DNA from: Clarkia xantiana subsp. parviflora
Lineage: Eukaryota; Streptophyta; Magnoliopsida; Myrtales; Onagraceae
DNA: 64,000 bases
Direction: 5' to 3'
Assembly: GCA_036873135.1 (NCBI GenBank)
Contig: JAPTYO010000009.1
Location: 42,424,756 to 42,488,755, forward strand
The notes beneath the pieces are model-generated. The model worked only from the letters and a program-made list of their open reading frames with translations. It had not been told where the DNA came from and did no database searches. A program made the translations under genes and the position numbers. Positions 22,541 through 34,781 of this stretch are shown here, in pieces. Position 1 is the first letter of the stretch, and every line of letters starts with the position of its first letter.

Positions 22541-23222
22541 TGTTGGATCACGGTTGGAACTCCGGTACGGTCTTGACGGAAATCCAAGGTCCTTCGCTCC
22601 ACATAATCCTGCAAGAGGGGCATAGACCGGGCGGTGACCCAGAATCCCTCTCCGATGCTTAAATGAGTATCTCAATAAAACTGGCAAGCAAGAATATGAG
22701 TATCTAAAAAGTGTTCATGATCTGATGTAACTTCTGCCTTTTTATAGGAGAGGTGTTACCCTAGTTACCTGATGAACCGCTGGGGCAGTTAGCCCACGAT
22801 CCCGCTTATCTCGGCCACGATCCCGCTTATCTCGGCCACGATCCCGCTTATCTCGGCCACGTTCCGCTTATCTCGGCCACTACACTGATAGTGGACGTGT
22901 TTCTCGGCCTCAACCTCTGATAACAAGTCCCGACCAGTATCGGGGACTCCAGAGTTATCTCATTTGGTCACCACTCGGGGCCCCTCGTCATCGTGACAGG
23001 GCCAACATTCTCAGGGATTCAACATCGGGGCCTACTTAAAGGCATCTCATTGGGAGCGTCCAGCTCGCATATCAGGACCGACCTTGTCGGGACCCTTCAC
23101 CATCGGGACTCCTCTTGTCGGGACCCTTCGCATTTGTCTTTTTGACCTCTTTTAGGGCCCAGTGGGCCTATTCACCGTTTACTCGTCGTTAAAGGGCCTA
23201 ACGGCTATTGAAAAACCCATCA
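22541..23222 (-). repeat. Element A 5' LTR (682 bp)
   Basis: Plus-strand ends tgttggatcac and aacccatca (minus: TGATGG...CCAACA). The minus-strand TATA box CTATAAAAAGG lies near 22735-22747. About four 20-21 bp cacgatcccgcttatctcgg units lie at 22796-22880. Confidence 0.92.
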
Positions 23223-24495
23223 AGGCCAATAATCATTTGTAAAAAATCATGAAGGACTAATGTAAAACCCCAATTTAGATCACAACATCAAACTATGTTG
23301 AATTAAGCTATGGGTTAATAACACAATAGGGGCCTGAATGTTTACCCATGTTGCCAAAAGGGGTCTGAATTGAAAAAACGTATTATTTAGGGCCTGAATC
23401 TTGAGTTTTGTGTATAAGTGAGGTCTCCGTCTATTTTTTCTGTTAAAAGTGACGGAAAGTGGTCAAATGCTTGGCATGTGACCAAAAATAATTTGAAAAC
23501 CCGAAAATGCCCTTTGACCAAAGTGTGTCTCTCATATGTTTGACCTAAAATGACGAAAATACCCTTTAAGCCACCACGGCTCAGGCGACCACCACCACCC
23601 CGACTCCGGCGGCTACCACCGGCCTCCGGCAGCCACCACCGACCGGCCTCCGGCGACGACCCAAAAGCTCCGGTCGGAGCCACAGAGCTCCGATCGGAGC
23701 TTTTTGGGTTCCGATTGGAGCTTTTTTGGCTCCGATCGGAGGCCGGTGGTGGTCGCCGGAGGCCGGTGGTTGTCGCCGGAGGCCAGTGGTGGTCGCCAGA
23801 GGCCGGTGGTTCTTCACTGTTCCACTTCTGTCAGTAGTCAGTCCATTTATCTTAAAATCTACTTCATCCACACATAAAAGCATTGTTTTGCAAGCTGCTC
23901 TGGCAAATCAACCTAACAAAATCTGCATCACATATTAATTTCTCAATTCCAGTGTAAGAATATAGAACTGAATTGATGCAAAAATTCATAATTTTAAGCT
24001 TAAGAACCATATATTCCTCTCATATGCATTTCGATTACAACAACAGAATCATTACCTGAAAGCCGAAACCCTAAATTCAGCCATGTGTGTTTACAAATTG
24101 TGTTATGTCAACTGCAACTTCTACAAAACTGCAACATTTTGGTTAATATAAATGGAAAAAATAGAAACAACCCAATATATATGAGAAATTGGTTTAATGC
24201 CAAATCTTACAGAGGCGGGCTGGGATGGCAAGGTGCGTGACCTGAAGCTATCTGGTCGGAGTTGACTGGAAGCTTCAATCCGGTCGAATCAGTTTGCTGG
24301 CGAATAAGGAGGTGGAGGTGCGGCTGGTGCTTTGGAGGTCCAGACGACGGTGACTGTGCGATCCATTACAGTATCGGGGATCCAATTCAAATCAATTGCG
24401 CCGATCAGATCTCAAGTGTTAATGCTTCTCAATTAACAATCGAGAATGAGGAAAATGAAGAATTCGGGAAGGAGAAGGGACACCGGGTTGCTAAT
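23223..24495. other. Repeat-rich spacer between elements A and C
   Basis: No supported gene. 23270-23560 has a phrase-like repeat (ggggcctgaat, ggggtctgaat, agggcctgaat) of the kind often found in decayed DNA transposons. 23575-23815 is GC-rich low-complexity sequence with repeated gccggaggccggtggt units and agctccgatcggagct palindromes. 23830-24200 is AT-rich. 24200-24495 is mixed sequence without an ORF of note. The open frames here are short and repeat-driven. Confidence 0.5.
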
Positions 24496-25213
24496 TGTTG
24501 GATCACGGTTGGAACTCCGGTATGTTCTTGACGGAAATCCGAACTCCTTCGCTCCAAGTAATCCTGCAAGAAGGGGATAGACCGGGCATTGACCCAGAAT
24601 CCCTCTCCGATGCTTAAATGAGTATCTCGATGAAACTGGCAAGTATCAGTATGTGAATATGCGAACGTATGAATCCTGTGGTAACTCCTTCCTTTATATA
24701 GGGGAGGGGTCACCTCAGTTACCTGTTGAGATAACTGCCACGTTCTGTATATCTCGGCACGGCCAGTAGCCCACGTTCCGTCTTTTCAGGCCACTTCCCC
24801 ACTATGATGATAGTGGGCGTGTTTTTCGGCCTCGTTCTCTGGTGGCAAGTCCTGACGGATGTCGGGGACTCCAGAGTTATCTCCTTTAGTCACCGCTCGG
24901 GGCCCCTCGTCATTGGGACAGGGCCAGCTTCTCAGGGATTCGATATCGGAGCCTACTCAAAGGCATATCATCGGGGCCTACTTAAAGGCATATCGTCGGG
25001 GCCTACTTAAAGGCATGTCGTCGGGGCCTACTTAAAGGCATGTCGTCGGGGCCTACTTAAAGGCATATCATCGGGAGCATTCAGCTCGTATGTCGGGACC
25101 GACCTTGTCGGGATCTCTCGTAGTGGTCTTCTGAGCCTCTTTTGGGGCCCAGTGGGCCTACTTCGCCGTTTAGTCGCCGTTAATGGGCCTGACGGCTATA
25201 TCGAAACCCATCA
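24496..25213 (-). repeat. Element C 3' LTR (718 bp)
   Basis: Ends tgttggatcacgg and aacccatca. Minus-strand TATA box CCTATATAAAGG near 24692-24704. Five 25-bp units at about 24944-25070. The polypurine tract follows at 25214-25228 (minus CTTGGGGGCAAA). Confidence 0.92.
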
Positions 25214-25369
25214 TTTGCCCCCAAGACCCGAGGGAATTATAGTTCGTCGTGTCTTCCAACTTCGGACATTTCGATATTCCGAGGATAACCACCGAATCCG
25301 AAAAGATTTCTCGATTACTCACCTATTATATGCGATGAGTGATGAAGTGACGGCTTGAGTGCCCGTGCC

Positions 25370-25496
25370 GGCTTTTCTGAAAAAGCGCTTTATAGCCGTT
25401 TTGTCCCTACTGTTTCGACGATTCAGGTTGAGGCGCTTCATCTTCAACGGTTCAGATCGCAACGTCTCTTTGCCTATCCTCTCTCCTATAAAAACC
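25370..25496 (+). promoter_or_regulatory. Internal antisense promoter of the element C aORF
   Basis: cctataaaaac TATA box at 25485-25495, an AACGG motif at 25446-25450 (caacggttcagatc), and a partly decayed ctgaaaa/gcttt dyad near 25376. The leader from the TATA box to 25641 contains no ATG. Confidence 0.55.
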
Positions 25497-25640
25497 CAAA
25501 TCTTGGCACTATTCAGTTCTTCTCTACCGTTGCATTCTCTGTGTTTTCAAAAGCTCAAGCTCTCCTTTCTAGTCTCTGATCAGCACTCCAGCGAACAGGA
25601 CCTCCGACCATCAAGCTCATCCTTTCCTCTCCGATTCGAC

Positions 25641-28309
25641 ATGTCTGGTAAGATTTCCTCTTTCGATTCCGAAGAAACTTGTTAGCATAGTTTTTCCTTT
25701 CATCTCCATCAACTTACCCAAACTTTTGCGGGAATCATCTGTGCCTTTTCTTGCCATGATTACTTTCCAGACGGTGAGTCCAGTTCCGGGGAGAGGAAAC
25801 CCTTCAAGTTCGACTATGCTTGTAATGAGATTTCAGACACTGCCTATGATTCAGCTCTCGGAGAGGGGTGCATTACTTCCACCTGGGAGCCTCGCTTCCC
25901 TTATCCTTGGCCTCGCGTCCTGGGTGACTCTGCCGTCACTCGTCCCCGGGAAGGGGAGGTATTTGTCTCTACCAGGAAAATATCGGCGGGGATCCGCTTC
26001 CCCTTCTGCGGTGACATGGTCGAGATGTGTAAATATTACAAAACACATCCGACTACTTTCTCCCCCCATGCCATCCGCGTGTGGAATGCCTTCCGCGTGC
26101 TTTGCCTCCGCCAAAAATGGCCGTATAGGCTCCGAATCTTCCGGACCTTCTATGGGCTAAAGTACAATGACGTCGGGGTCTGTGCCTTCTATCCGCGGAT
26201 GCCTAAGTGGAGCAAGGCGCAGCTCTCTCGATACAGCTGGAATGGTGACACCTGGAAGGTCGCCAAGGTTCGGGGGCTCATCACTGATTCGGGGCCCGAC
26301 AACAGTGGCTGGAAGAGGAGTTATTTCTTCATCCGAAACAGCTCCATCCCATGGCCCCGATGGGAGGTTGAGGCGGACCCTGCCCCCGCTTTCCACACTT
26401 ACTCCGAGGAGGATTTCCAAATTCTCCACTGCATCCAGCTTTATCGTTGGGGGGACTCTTTCACTCCCCTCGACGCCAACTCCATCGGGGAGCGGGACCT
26501 GATTCTGAACGGGATCCGACTCCTTGATATCGTCTCCGGGGGTCAACTCTTCGACGGCCCTTCTAACCTCGTTCCTTGGGTAATATTCTAACCGTCTTTT
26601 CGTTTTCTTCTTTGCAGCTAAGAAGGTATCATTGCTGACCAATCTCGTGCTTAAGCAGGCGGAGACTAATGTTGTCCAACGCCCCGCGAGGAAGAGGAAG
26701 TCTTCAAAGAGGGCTGCTTCCTCGACGGCACCTCCCACCTCGGAGCAAATCAAACGGGCGCCTAAGGAGGCGTATTCCTAAGGAGTTAATCCCATCCGAT
26801 AAAGGAGCCAGGATCGAAGGGGTCAAACGCATCCTACAAGGAGAAACTCCCCGCTTCCTCAAAGCGGGTTACTACAATTATTACGGAAAGGACCAGTACC
26901 TTTCCCGTCGCGTCATCTGGTGTAAGGATCCTGAGCAGCTTCCTGACTTTATTTCTGAAGCTTCTCATCCTCCAGCTGCAGATCTATCGGGAGCTGGAGC
27001 TTCTGCGGGGACGCCACCCTCCGACGCCCGGGTCGGAGAGCCCCTCATGTCACTTCCTGCCCCGACAAGATCGGGGACCGAAGAGGCCCCGAGGACGGCC
27101 AGTTTCGTCGGGTGATGGACCTGGATGTCTCCCATTCTTCTGAGGAGGCGACCGGAGGCCAGCCCCTGGTTCGTCGTCGGGGGGCGAGGCAGACCCCGCT
27201 AGATCCGACTCCCGAAGGGCTGCCTCCATCTTCTCCGGCGCAGCAGCCTTCGCCGGTCTTGAGCCTGACTCCCGAGTAGCTGGCGGGTTCTTATGGCGGC
27301 TCGGAGGCCCGCACCTCCAATGCTCAAGGGGTCGTTCCTCCTCTCCCCTTGGACGGAAGCTTCTACCAACTTTACTCTCCCGACCAGGCGGCGGCTCCTT
27401 GGACTCCGATCGAGTCGTTGCGGGGGGGTCCCGCTGCGTCGGGATGATGTGTCCTCGGAACTGGGTCTGCACCTGCTGGCAGGCTCAGTTCCCCCATCTA
27501 TGAAACTTCCGCTCTCTTTGGCCCCAGAGGACATCCATGGGGACCTTCGCAATATCGCCGTTCGTCGTGCGGAGGTAAATCTTCCTGTTTTCACACTTAG
27601 TATATAATGTAAAATACTCTCATGTACTAACCTCCCTTCTTTTCTACAGGAAATGGCGGACCAGCACCGCTGCTTCGGGTATATCCTGGCCTTGGAGGAG
27701 GCCCTGAAGGAGGAGCGAGCCAAGGCGGCCCCCGAGGTTTTGGCCAAGCTCGAGGAGGATCTGGCTGCCTCCGAGTCGTCAAAGGGGAAGTTGGTTAAGG
27801 AGCAGGCCCTCCTTAACCAGAAGACTCGGGACCTCTTGAGGTTGCTGAGTTCCCTGCCAAGCTGGCTGAAGCTGAAGCCAAAGGTAGGGAGGATTATCAG
27901 GGCTCCGAAGCTTTTCAAGCGGACGCGGTGAAGTTCTGTATGGCGGAGGTGGAAAACACCCTGCTTAATGCTGTCGAGGAGCTCCATCTGGAGTATGGTG
28001 GTGCCATCGACTTCACCAAGTCTCAGACCCTTGCCCCCTTCGCGGAGAGGTATTTCAGCCTTTCTTAGGAGAGTGACGGGGGCAACACCCCCGAGGGGAC
28101 TGTGTGTGGGTGCTGAAGGCACGGTGGAGCCTCCAAGTGCAGACATCCCGACAACAGAGCCCCCGATGATCGATCCTCCCGCGACTAATCCTTCAGAGTC
28201 CAATCCTCTCGCGGCCAATCTTCCAGGGTCCGATCCTCCGGACGCGGAGCTTTCTGCCACAGATCTCGTGGACCCTGCTCCCCTCGACGCTGCCAAGGAT
28301 CGAGCTTGA
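25641..28309 (+). pseudogene. Element C antisense ORF (PF04195-type), spliced, with intact domain exon
   Basis: Exon 1 ATGTCTG (25641-25647), intron 1 25648-25770 (GTAAGA...TTCCAG), exon 2 25771-26579. Joined, they give MSDGESSSGERKPFKFDY and then the PF04195-like domain without stops (RFPFCGDMVE, GVCAFYPRMPKWSK, WNGDTWKVAK). Exon 2 ends TTGG followed by GTAATATTCTAA, so reading through stops at once. A short intron 2 (about 45 nt) to AAGGTATC restores the frame. Exon 3 to 27574 has an internal deletion near 26765. Intron 3 is 27575-27649. Exon 4 (27650-28309) lost part of the coiled coil near 27835 and has a TAG at about 28068. Function unknown; the domain name follows PF04195 family resemblance. 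Confidence 0.75.
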
Positions 28310-28391
28310 TTGCTTTATTTTCGAATCCTTGTAATTTCCTTCTTTGTTGCGAACCTCCCAGATCTTTATAATATCAATCTTTTTTGGTTCT

Positions 28392-29180
28392 GATCATCAC
28401 TTGCACCACTTAAGGTGAATTAACTACGCCACCTAAGGCAATTCGATCGTATCACTTAAGAGTAATTTCGACGCGTCACTTAAGACATTTTACCCACACC
28501 ACTTAAGGCGATTTAATCGTGCCCCTTAAGGCAACTTTTCCACACCACTTAAGGCGATTTAATCGTTCCCCTTAAGGCAACTTTTCCACACCACTTAAGG
28601 CAATTCAATCGTGACCCTTAAGGCAACTTTTCCACACCACCTAAGGCGATTTAATCTTGCCCCTTAAGGCAACTTTTCCACACCACTTAAGGCGATTTAA
28701 TCGTGCCATTTAAGGCGGAACCACGCCACTTAAGGCGATTTAATTGTGCCACTTAAGGCAACTTTTCCACACCACTTAAGGCGATTTAATCGTGCCATTT
28801 AAGGCGGAACCACGCCATTTAAGGCGATTTAATTGTGCCACTTAAGGCAACTTATCCACACCACTTAAGGCGATTTAATCGTGCCTCTTGAGGCAACTTT
28901 TCCACACCACTTAAGGCGATTTAATCGTGCCATTTAAGGCAGAACCACGCCACTTAAGGCGATTTAATTGTGCCACTTAAGGCAACTTATCTACACCACT
29001 TAAGGCGATTTAATCGGAAGCAACCTCTTTATTCATTGATGGCTTAACACGATAAACAACTTGCACCACTGAAGGCGACTTAATAAACAACTTGCACCAC
29101 TGAAGGCGACTTATTAGACAGCTTGCACCACCGAAGGCGACTTAATAGACAGCTTGCACCACTGAAGGCGACTTAATATC
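28392..29180. repeat. CTTAAG-core tandem array of element C
   Basis: Composite array. A block with a unit of about 46 bp (caccacttaaggcgatttaatcgtgcc plus a ccttaaggcaactttt half) runs to about 29010, then a short block of caccactgaaggcgactta units runs to the pol stop. It sits between the convergent aORF and pol stop codons. Confidence 0.9.
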
Positions 29181-32100
29181 AAACATGACAATTCTTCAAG
29201 TGTTCGCCACTAAAAGAATGCTTCAACACATTGCCATCAAGGTCTTCCAACTTATACGTATTCCGAGCTGGCATCCCCACAACCTTATAAGGCCCTTCCC
29301 ATTTTGGTGACATCTTGTTGATTCGATCCAAAAGGGTAAATTTGTTCCGACGCCACACCAGTTCCCCGACAAAGAACTGTCGAGACTTGACTCGTCGATT
29401 ATAATATCGGGTCGTTGCCAAGCGCATCCGAGCCTGGACCTCCTCGGCACTCCGCCTCTTCTCTTCGACCAAGTCCAAGTCCAGACGCCTCATTTCATCA
29501 TTCGACAGAGGTTCGTAATACCTCGTCCGATGGGATGACACAGCTATTTCGACGGGAGCAACTGCCTCCGTGCCTTAGACGAGGCCAAACGGAGTCTCCC
29601 CGATCGATCTTTTGGGTGTTGTTCTAACAGCCCAAAGTACATTTTCCAGCTCGTCCAGCCATTTGCCCTTCAAGGCGTGGACCCTCTTCTTCAGGCCGTC
29701 CATCACGATCTTATTGGCTGACTCCACTTGTCCATTGGTTTGAGCATGACGGACAGAGGCTGTCCGATTCTCAATTTTCAGTTCCTCCAAGTACTCCTTC
29801 CACTGGGCCCCGTTGAACGGAGGGCCATTATCGCTGATCACCACCTTGGGGATCCCGTATCGGGATATGATATGGGTCTGGAGGAATTTGAGGATGTGGT
29901 TCCCCGTTGTCTTGGCCAATGCCTTGGCTTCTATCCATTTCGAAAAATAATCAATAGCCACAACTAAGTATCGACACTGACCTTTTGCAACTGGAAGGGG
30001 TCCCACCAAGTCGATTCCCAATTGCGAGAAGGGCCAAGCACTCTTTATGGACGTCATATCGGCAGCTGGAGCCACGATGTTCGGGGCGTACACTTGGCAA
30101 GCGTCACAGGATCGGACTAGCATCGTTGCCTCTTTGTTCATCGAGGGCCAGTAATAGCCCAAGGTCAACACTTTCCTCACGATGGATCGGGCACCTTCAT
30201 GACAGGCCAAATATCCTTCGTGCACCTCCCTAAGGATCCGACCGGCGTCGGGCTTGGCCACGCATTTCAGATAAGGAGTTAAATACCCCTTTTTGTACAG
30301 CTGATTGTCCACCATCACATAATTGGCCGCGATTCGGCATATTTTGCCTGCTGCCACTTCCTCATCAGGGACTGCCCCCGTAGTCAGATACGCGGCTATT
30401 GGGGTCATCCAAGTGGACTCCTCCGCTCCGATCTCAATGGCGCAAACCTCTGACTGATCGGTGGTTGACAAGATCACCTTCTCCAAGAAATGCACCTTCC
30501 GACTTTCATCGAAGGGTGCCCCCAAGGCGAACTTGCTCAAGGCATCTGCTTCCGCATTATCCTCCCTCGGGATCGCATCAATATCGAATATCTTGAAACT
30601 CTCATTCAGGGTTTGCACATCGCGAAGATACTTTTTCATCATTGGGCTCTTTGCTTCGTATCACCCTTGGACTTGGTTCACGATCAGGCTAGCATCGCAC
30701 TTCACCTTTAAGTGACCAACTCCCGTTCCTTTTTCAATATTGAGGCCAGTGACGAGAGCCTCATACTCAACTTCATTGTTGGTGGCCCTAAATGTCAAGG
30801 CCAAGGCGTATCGGAGGGGCTCGCCTCCGTCTGGTGTTATCAGTACGAAACCTGCTCCCGATCCTTCTGAACTTGAGGAGCCATCGGGGTACATCTCCCA
30901 AGTATTTTCGGTGTTGGGCTGTTCTGACTGCTCTGTTATCGGGACCTCCATGGTTGCCCCCTCTATAGGGCCCGCTTCTTCTAGATCGGGGGCTGTAGAC
31001 TCTGCTATGAAATCTGCTAACGCCTGGCCCTTAATAGTCGTTCTCGGAGCAAATTGAATGCGGAACTCACTAAACTCGACTGTCCATTTCACTAATCTCC
31101 CCGACGCATCAGGTCGGTTCAAAAAAAGTTTCAAAGGCTGATTCGTCAAAACAGTAATTTCATGCGCGTGGAAGTAAGGCCTCAGCTTCCGAGCAGTAAC
31201 AATCAACGCATAGAGATACTTCTCAACGGCGGGATAATTCATTTCTGACTTGGCGAGTGCCTTGCTTACATAATAGACGGGGACTTGGCTACCCTCTACA
31301 ACTTTTACTAAGACAGAGCTAACAACAAATTCAGAAACAGCCAAATACAGATAAAGTGGCTCGCCTGGGATGGACTTCGCCAGCGGCGGGAGGGTACGGA
31401 GGTGCTGCTTCAGTGCCTGGAACGCCTCCTCGCACTCGGCAGTCCACTCGAACTTCTTATTGGCCCTCAGCACTTCAAAGAATGGCATGGATCGGTCGCT
31501 TGCCTTGGACAGGAAGCGATTCATCGCGGCTAATCGGCAATTCAGCACCTGCACCTGCCGATGGTTCGTCGGGGACTTCATCTCCTCGATTGCCCTCAGC
31601 TTCTCAGGGTTTACCTCGATTCCCCTCTGGCTCACCATAAAGCCTAGGAACTTCCCTGAGTGCACTCCGAAGGCGCATTTGGTCGGGTTCAGGCGAACTT
31701 GATGGAGCCTCATCCAATCGAATGCTATGGCCAGGTTGTGAACATGATCCTCGGCCTGTCGGGACTTCACCAGCATGTCGTCCACATAGGCCTCCATGGT
31801 TTTCCCCAACATATCCCCGAACAGCTTATTCACCATCCTCTGATAAGTTGCACCTGCGTTGATCAATCCGAAGGGCATAACATCATAATGATAGATGTCA
31901 CTATCAGCATAAAAAGCGGTATGAGGGGCATCCTCCTCGGACATCTTGATCTGATTGTAGCCAGAGTAAGCATCCATAAAGCTCAGCAACTCATGACCCG
32001 ATGTGGCATCCACCAGCTGGTCGATCCTCGAGAGCGGGTAACAATCATTCGGGCATGCCTTGTTCAGGTCGAGGAAATCGACGCACATCCGCCACTTGCC

Positions 32101-33135
32101 ATTGCTCTTCTTCACCAGGACTGGGTTGGCGACCCAGGTCTGGAATCGGAGCTCCTTAATAAATCCAGCATCGAGCAACCTGCCCACCTCCTGCTGGATC
32201 GCTATCTTCTTGTCGGCACCTATCGGGCGCCTTCTCTGTGTGATCGGTTTGATCGCGGGATCAATTTTCAGCTCGTGAGTAATTACATCGGGGCTGATTC
32301 CTGGCATGTCGCTCGGGGACCAGGCAAACAGCTCCTTTAACTCCTTCAGCAAATCAATCAGTTCTCGGGTCGTCTCCTCCGACAGAGCGGACCTGATTTT
32401 CACCTTCCTCTGAGGCCCATCAGTTTCGACCTCCTTCAAATCTTCCATCGAGGCGGGACGCCCAAACTCCACTCGGGGATCAGTGTCAGTCTGGAAAACA
32501 TTCATAGCCTCCCGATTCCTCCTTCGGGTGGCATTGACATAGCACCTCCTGGAATCTATCTGATCTCCCTGGACCTCCCTGATTCCGTGGTCAGTCGGGA
32601 ACTTCAGCTTCTGATGGACAGTTGAGGCAACTGCCCCTAGCGGGTTGATGGTAGTCCTCCCGATAATTGCATTATAGGTCCCCGCGGACTTGACCACCAC
32701 GAATTCCACATTCCTCTTCTCCCACTTCCAGCCACTACCGAACTCAACCGGTAAAGTAATCATCCCCACCGGGTAAGAAGTGGAGCCAGAAAATCCGACC
32801 ATCGGGAAGTCTGTGGGCTATAAGTCCTTCCTGGTTTTCCCATGGCCTCCAGTGCATCCATGAACAGAATATCGGAGGAGCTCCCTCCATCAATCAGGAT
32901 TCGTTTCATCTCGTACCCATCCACGTTCAGGGTCACGACCAAAGCATCATCGTGCGGGGTCTCCACACCTATTAGGTCCTCTGCTGAGAAGGGGATCACC
33001 ATTTCTTCTTTCGGAGTCCAATTTCGGGCTCTCTTGCCCAGTACCACAGCAATGGGAATCCGAGAAGCATAGACCTCCCGAGCTGCCGTAGTATCTCCTC
33101 CCGCAGCAAGTCCTCCGTGAATCACATTAATAGTT
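29179..33135 (-). pseudogene. pol: Element C pol pseudogene
   Basis: Minus-strand protease (NVIHGGLAAGGD, LIDGGSS), RT (FGLINAG, YVDD), Ty3 RNase H, archaeal-like RNase H (YPDGSS, where siblings have YTDGSS) and integrase (WPFSQLGIDLVGP, DNGPPF, NGQVESANK). Breaks: a frameshift near 32810 between protease and RT, a stop after NQVQG near 30661, and a stop near 29575 after ETPFGLV. The block from 32802 to 30661 is open for 713 codons, so decay is moderate. Confidence 0.9.
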
Positions 33136-34745
33136 CCCCGCTTCTCCTTGCGGGCATTGGAAGACTCGGGCTTATCCTTCTTCAGGGATCGACCACCGCG
33201 ATCGGGACCGGGAGCGGGATCGTCCCCGTTGTCCTGCCACAAATTCCTTGAGCTTCCCCTTCTGGATCAGTTTCTCAATCTCTTTCTTCAACTCCCGGCA
33301 ATGGTTAGTGTCGTGACCGTTGGCTCGGTGAAAGCGACAATACCGATCGGTGCGAGCTCCCATGGACTCTCCATCTTTTTTCGGGGGATACATGGCGATA
33401 CCCTGTCGGTCCATCACCCCCAGCACAGCACCCATGGAAAAAATGAGAGGGGTGTAGTGGTCCTCCCGCTTGTCCGACTTCGAGGAACGCTTGTCTTCCC
33501 TCCGATCGGGACGACCTCGACCCCGACTGCTCTCGGGTTTATCTTTCCTCTTGCGGTCGTCCGAGGATTTGAACGACTGCTTCCCCCTGTTTAATTTCAG
33601 AGGATCGAGGTCTCCGGCAGCTATCTTCGACTCCTGGACGTCGATTTGCTGCTTCACTATCTTCTGCAACGCTTCCATGTTCCACACAGCCTTCTCAGCC
33701 ACGTTGTGCATCAGGTCGGAACCATACGGTGCAGTCAGGTTCCGAATGAAGGTACGGATGGTCTCTCCCTCCGTCATTTCCTCATCAATCTCGGCCACGC
33801 TGGCAGTGTACCTCTGGTAGTAATGCGCCAGAGATTCGTCGGGCCTCTGTACCACCTCAGCCAGGAACCTCGCGCTTTTCAGGAGACGCAGACGGCCCTG
33901 GTACTGCTGGATGAATCGATCATGCATCTGGGTCCAGCTAGAGATGCACCCTGGGGGAAGGCTGAAGAACCAAATCAGGGCCCTCTCACCGAGCGTGCCT
34001 GGGAACAAAACGCACACGATATCATCATTCATGGCTCTGCCTAGACAAGCCATGACATGCTTCTGGACATGACGAACGGGATCTCCCTAGCCATAATACT
34101 CCTTAATTGTCGGGATGCCCAGTCTCGGCGGGGCAGTGGTGTTCACCAATCGGGGGACGAAGGGATGAGTAGATCGATCCCTCAGCTCCGTCATCATCTT
34201 CTTCTGGTCCCCCATGCAAATGTTCACAATCTTCACCACCTGGTCGGCGGTGATAGGGCCATTGAGAGGAATGGTCCTATGCTGCACAGGTCCAGGCCCA
34301 TCGACCACGAATTGCTCCGATAGGGCAGGCTCCTTGCCCTTGTCTTGGTGCCCAGGTTGGGCCTCCTGCCCGTCCCGATTCTCCATCGGCGGAGGTGGAG
34401 GTAACTCCTCCTCCTTCTTCTTGGCGGCCTCCCTTCGGTCCAGGAGAGCCTCCATAGCTTCCAAAAATACTGGCATGGCATCCATCACAGCCTTTTCCAA
34501 GTCCGGCTTTGCAGGTGTATCCTGGTCCCTCCTTGGGATCTCTTCCCGGCTCTCCGATGAGTTTCGAATGGAATCTTCACGATCGTCATGATGCCCCCCT
34601 GTTTGAGAAACAGTAGGGGAGGATCATTCCGATCAACAGTGCGTTCCGGTGGCCCTGAATTCAGAGTTCCAGCAGGGTGACGGGAACCACCGGATTGTCC
34701 TTGTCTCTTCTTTTGCTTGCCAGCCATCGAACGGGTAGAAGCCAT
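33136..34745 (-). pseudogene. gag: Element C gag pseudogene
   Basis: Starts at ATG 34745 (ASTRSMAGKQKK). A frameshift near 34560 disrupts the N-terminal segment, and YYG-stop at about 34087 replaces the sibling YDGEGDP. The rest of the capsid region is open to about 33172: ERALIWFFSLPPGC, RPDESLAHYYQRY, zinc knuckle CRFHRANGHDTNHC, and a short Arg-Ser run (RSRSRSRSR). The frame is lost again before the protease. Confidence 0.88.
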
Positions 34746-34770
34746 TTTTTCTTTTTTCTTCGTTCCCACA

Positions 34771-34781
34771 GACGGCGCCAA
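34771..34781 (-). other. Element C primer binding site
   Basis: Minus TTGGCGCCGTC adjoining the 5' LTR; Asp-tRNA type. Confidence 0.8.

Larger units (their letters stand above)
1413..23222 (-). mobile_element. Element A: Tat/Retand-type Ty3/gypsy retrotransposon, split by element B
   Basis: Reading on the minus strand: 5' LTR (22541-23222), Asp-tRNA-type primer site, gag, pol, CTTAAG tandem array, antisense ORF (plus strand), polypurine tract and 3' LTR (1413-1962). The integrase tail is interrupted by element B at 5933-17034; without B the element is about 10.7 kb. The outer about 125 bp of the 3' LTR are missing at the copia junction, so no target-site duplication can be read. Gag-pol carries several nonsense mutations and frameshifts, so A is an old, inactive copy. 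The Tat assignment rests on the dual RNase H, the DGGSS protease and the antisense ORF. Confidence 0.9.

Noticed and set aside
24262..24531. Plus-strand open frame ending in the element C LTR
   Set aside because: Short, without a recognised domain, and its end is created by the transposon insertion.
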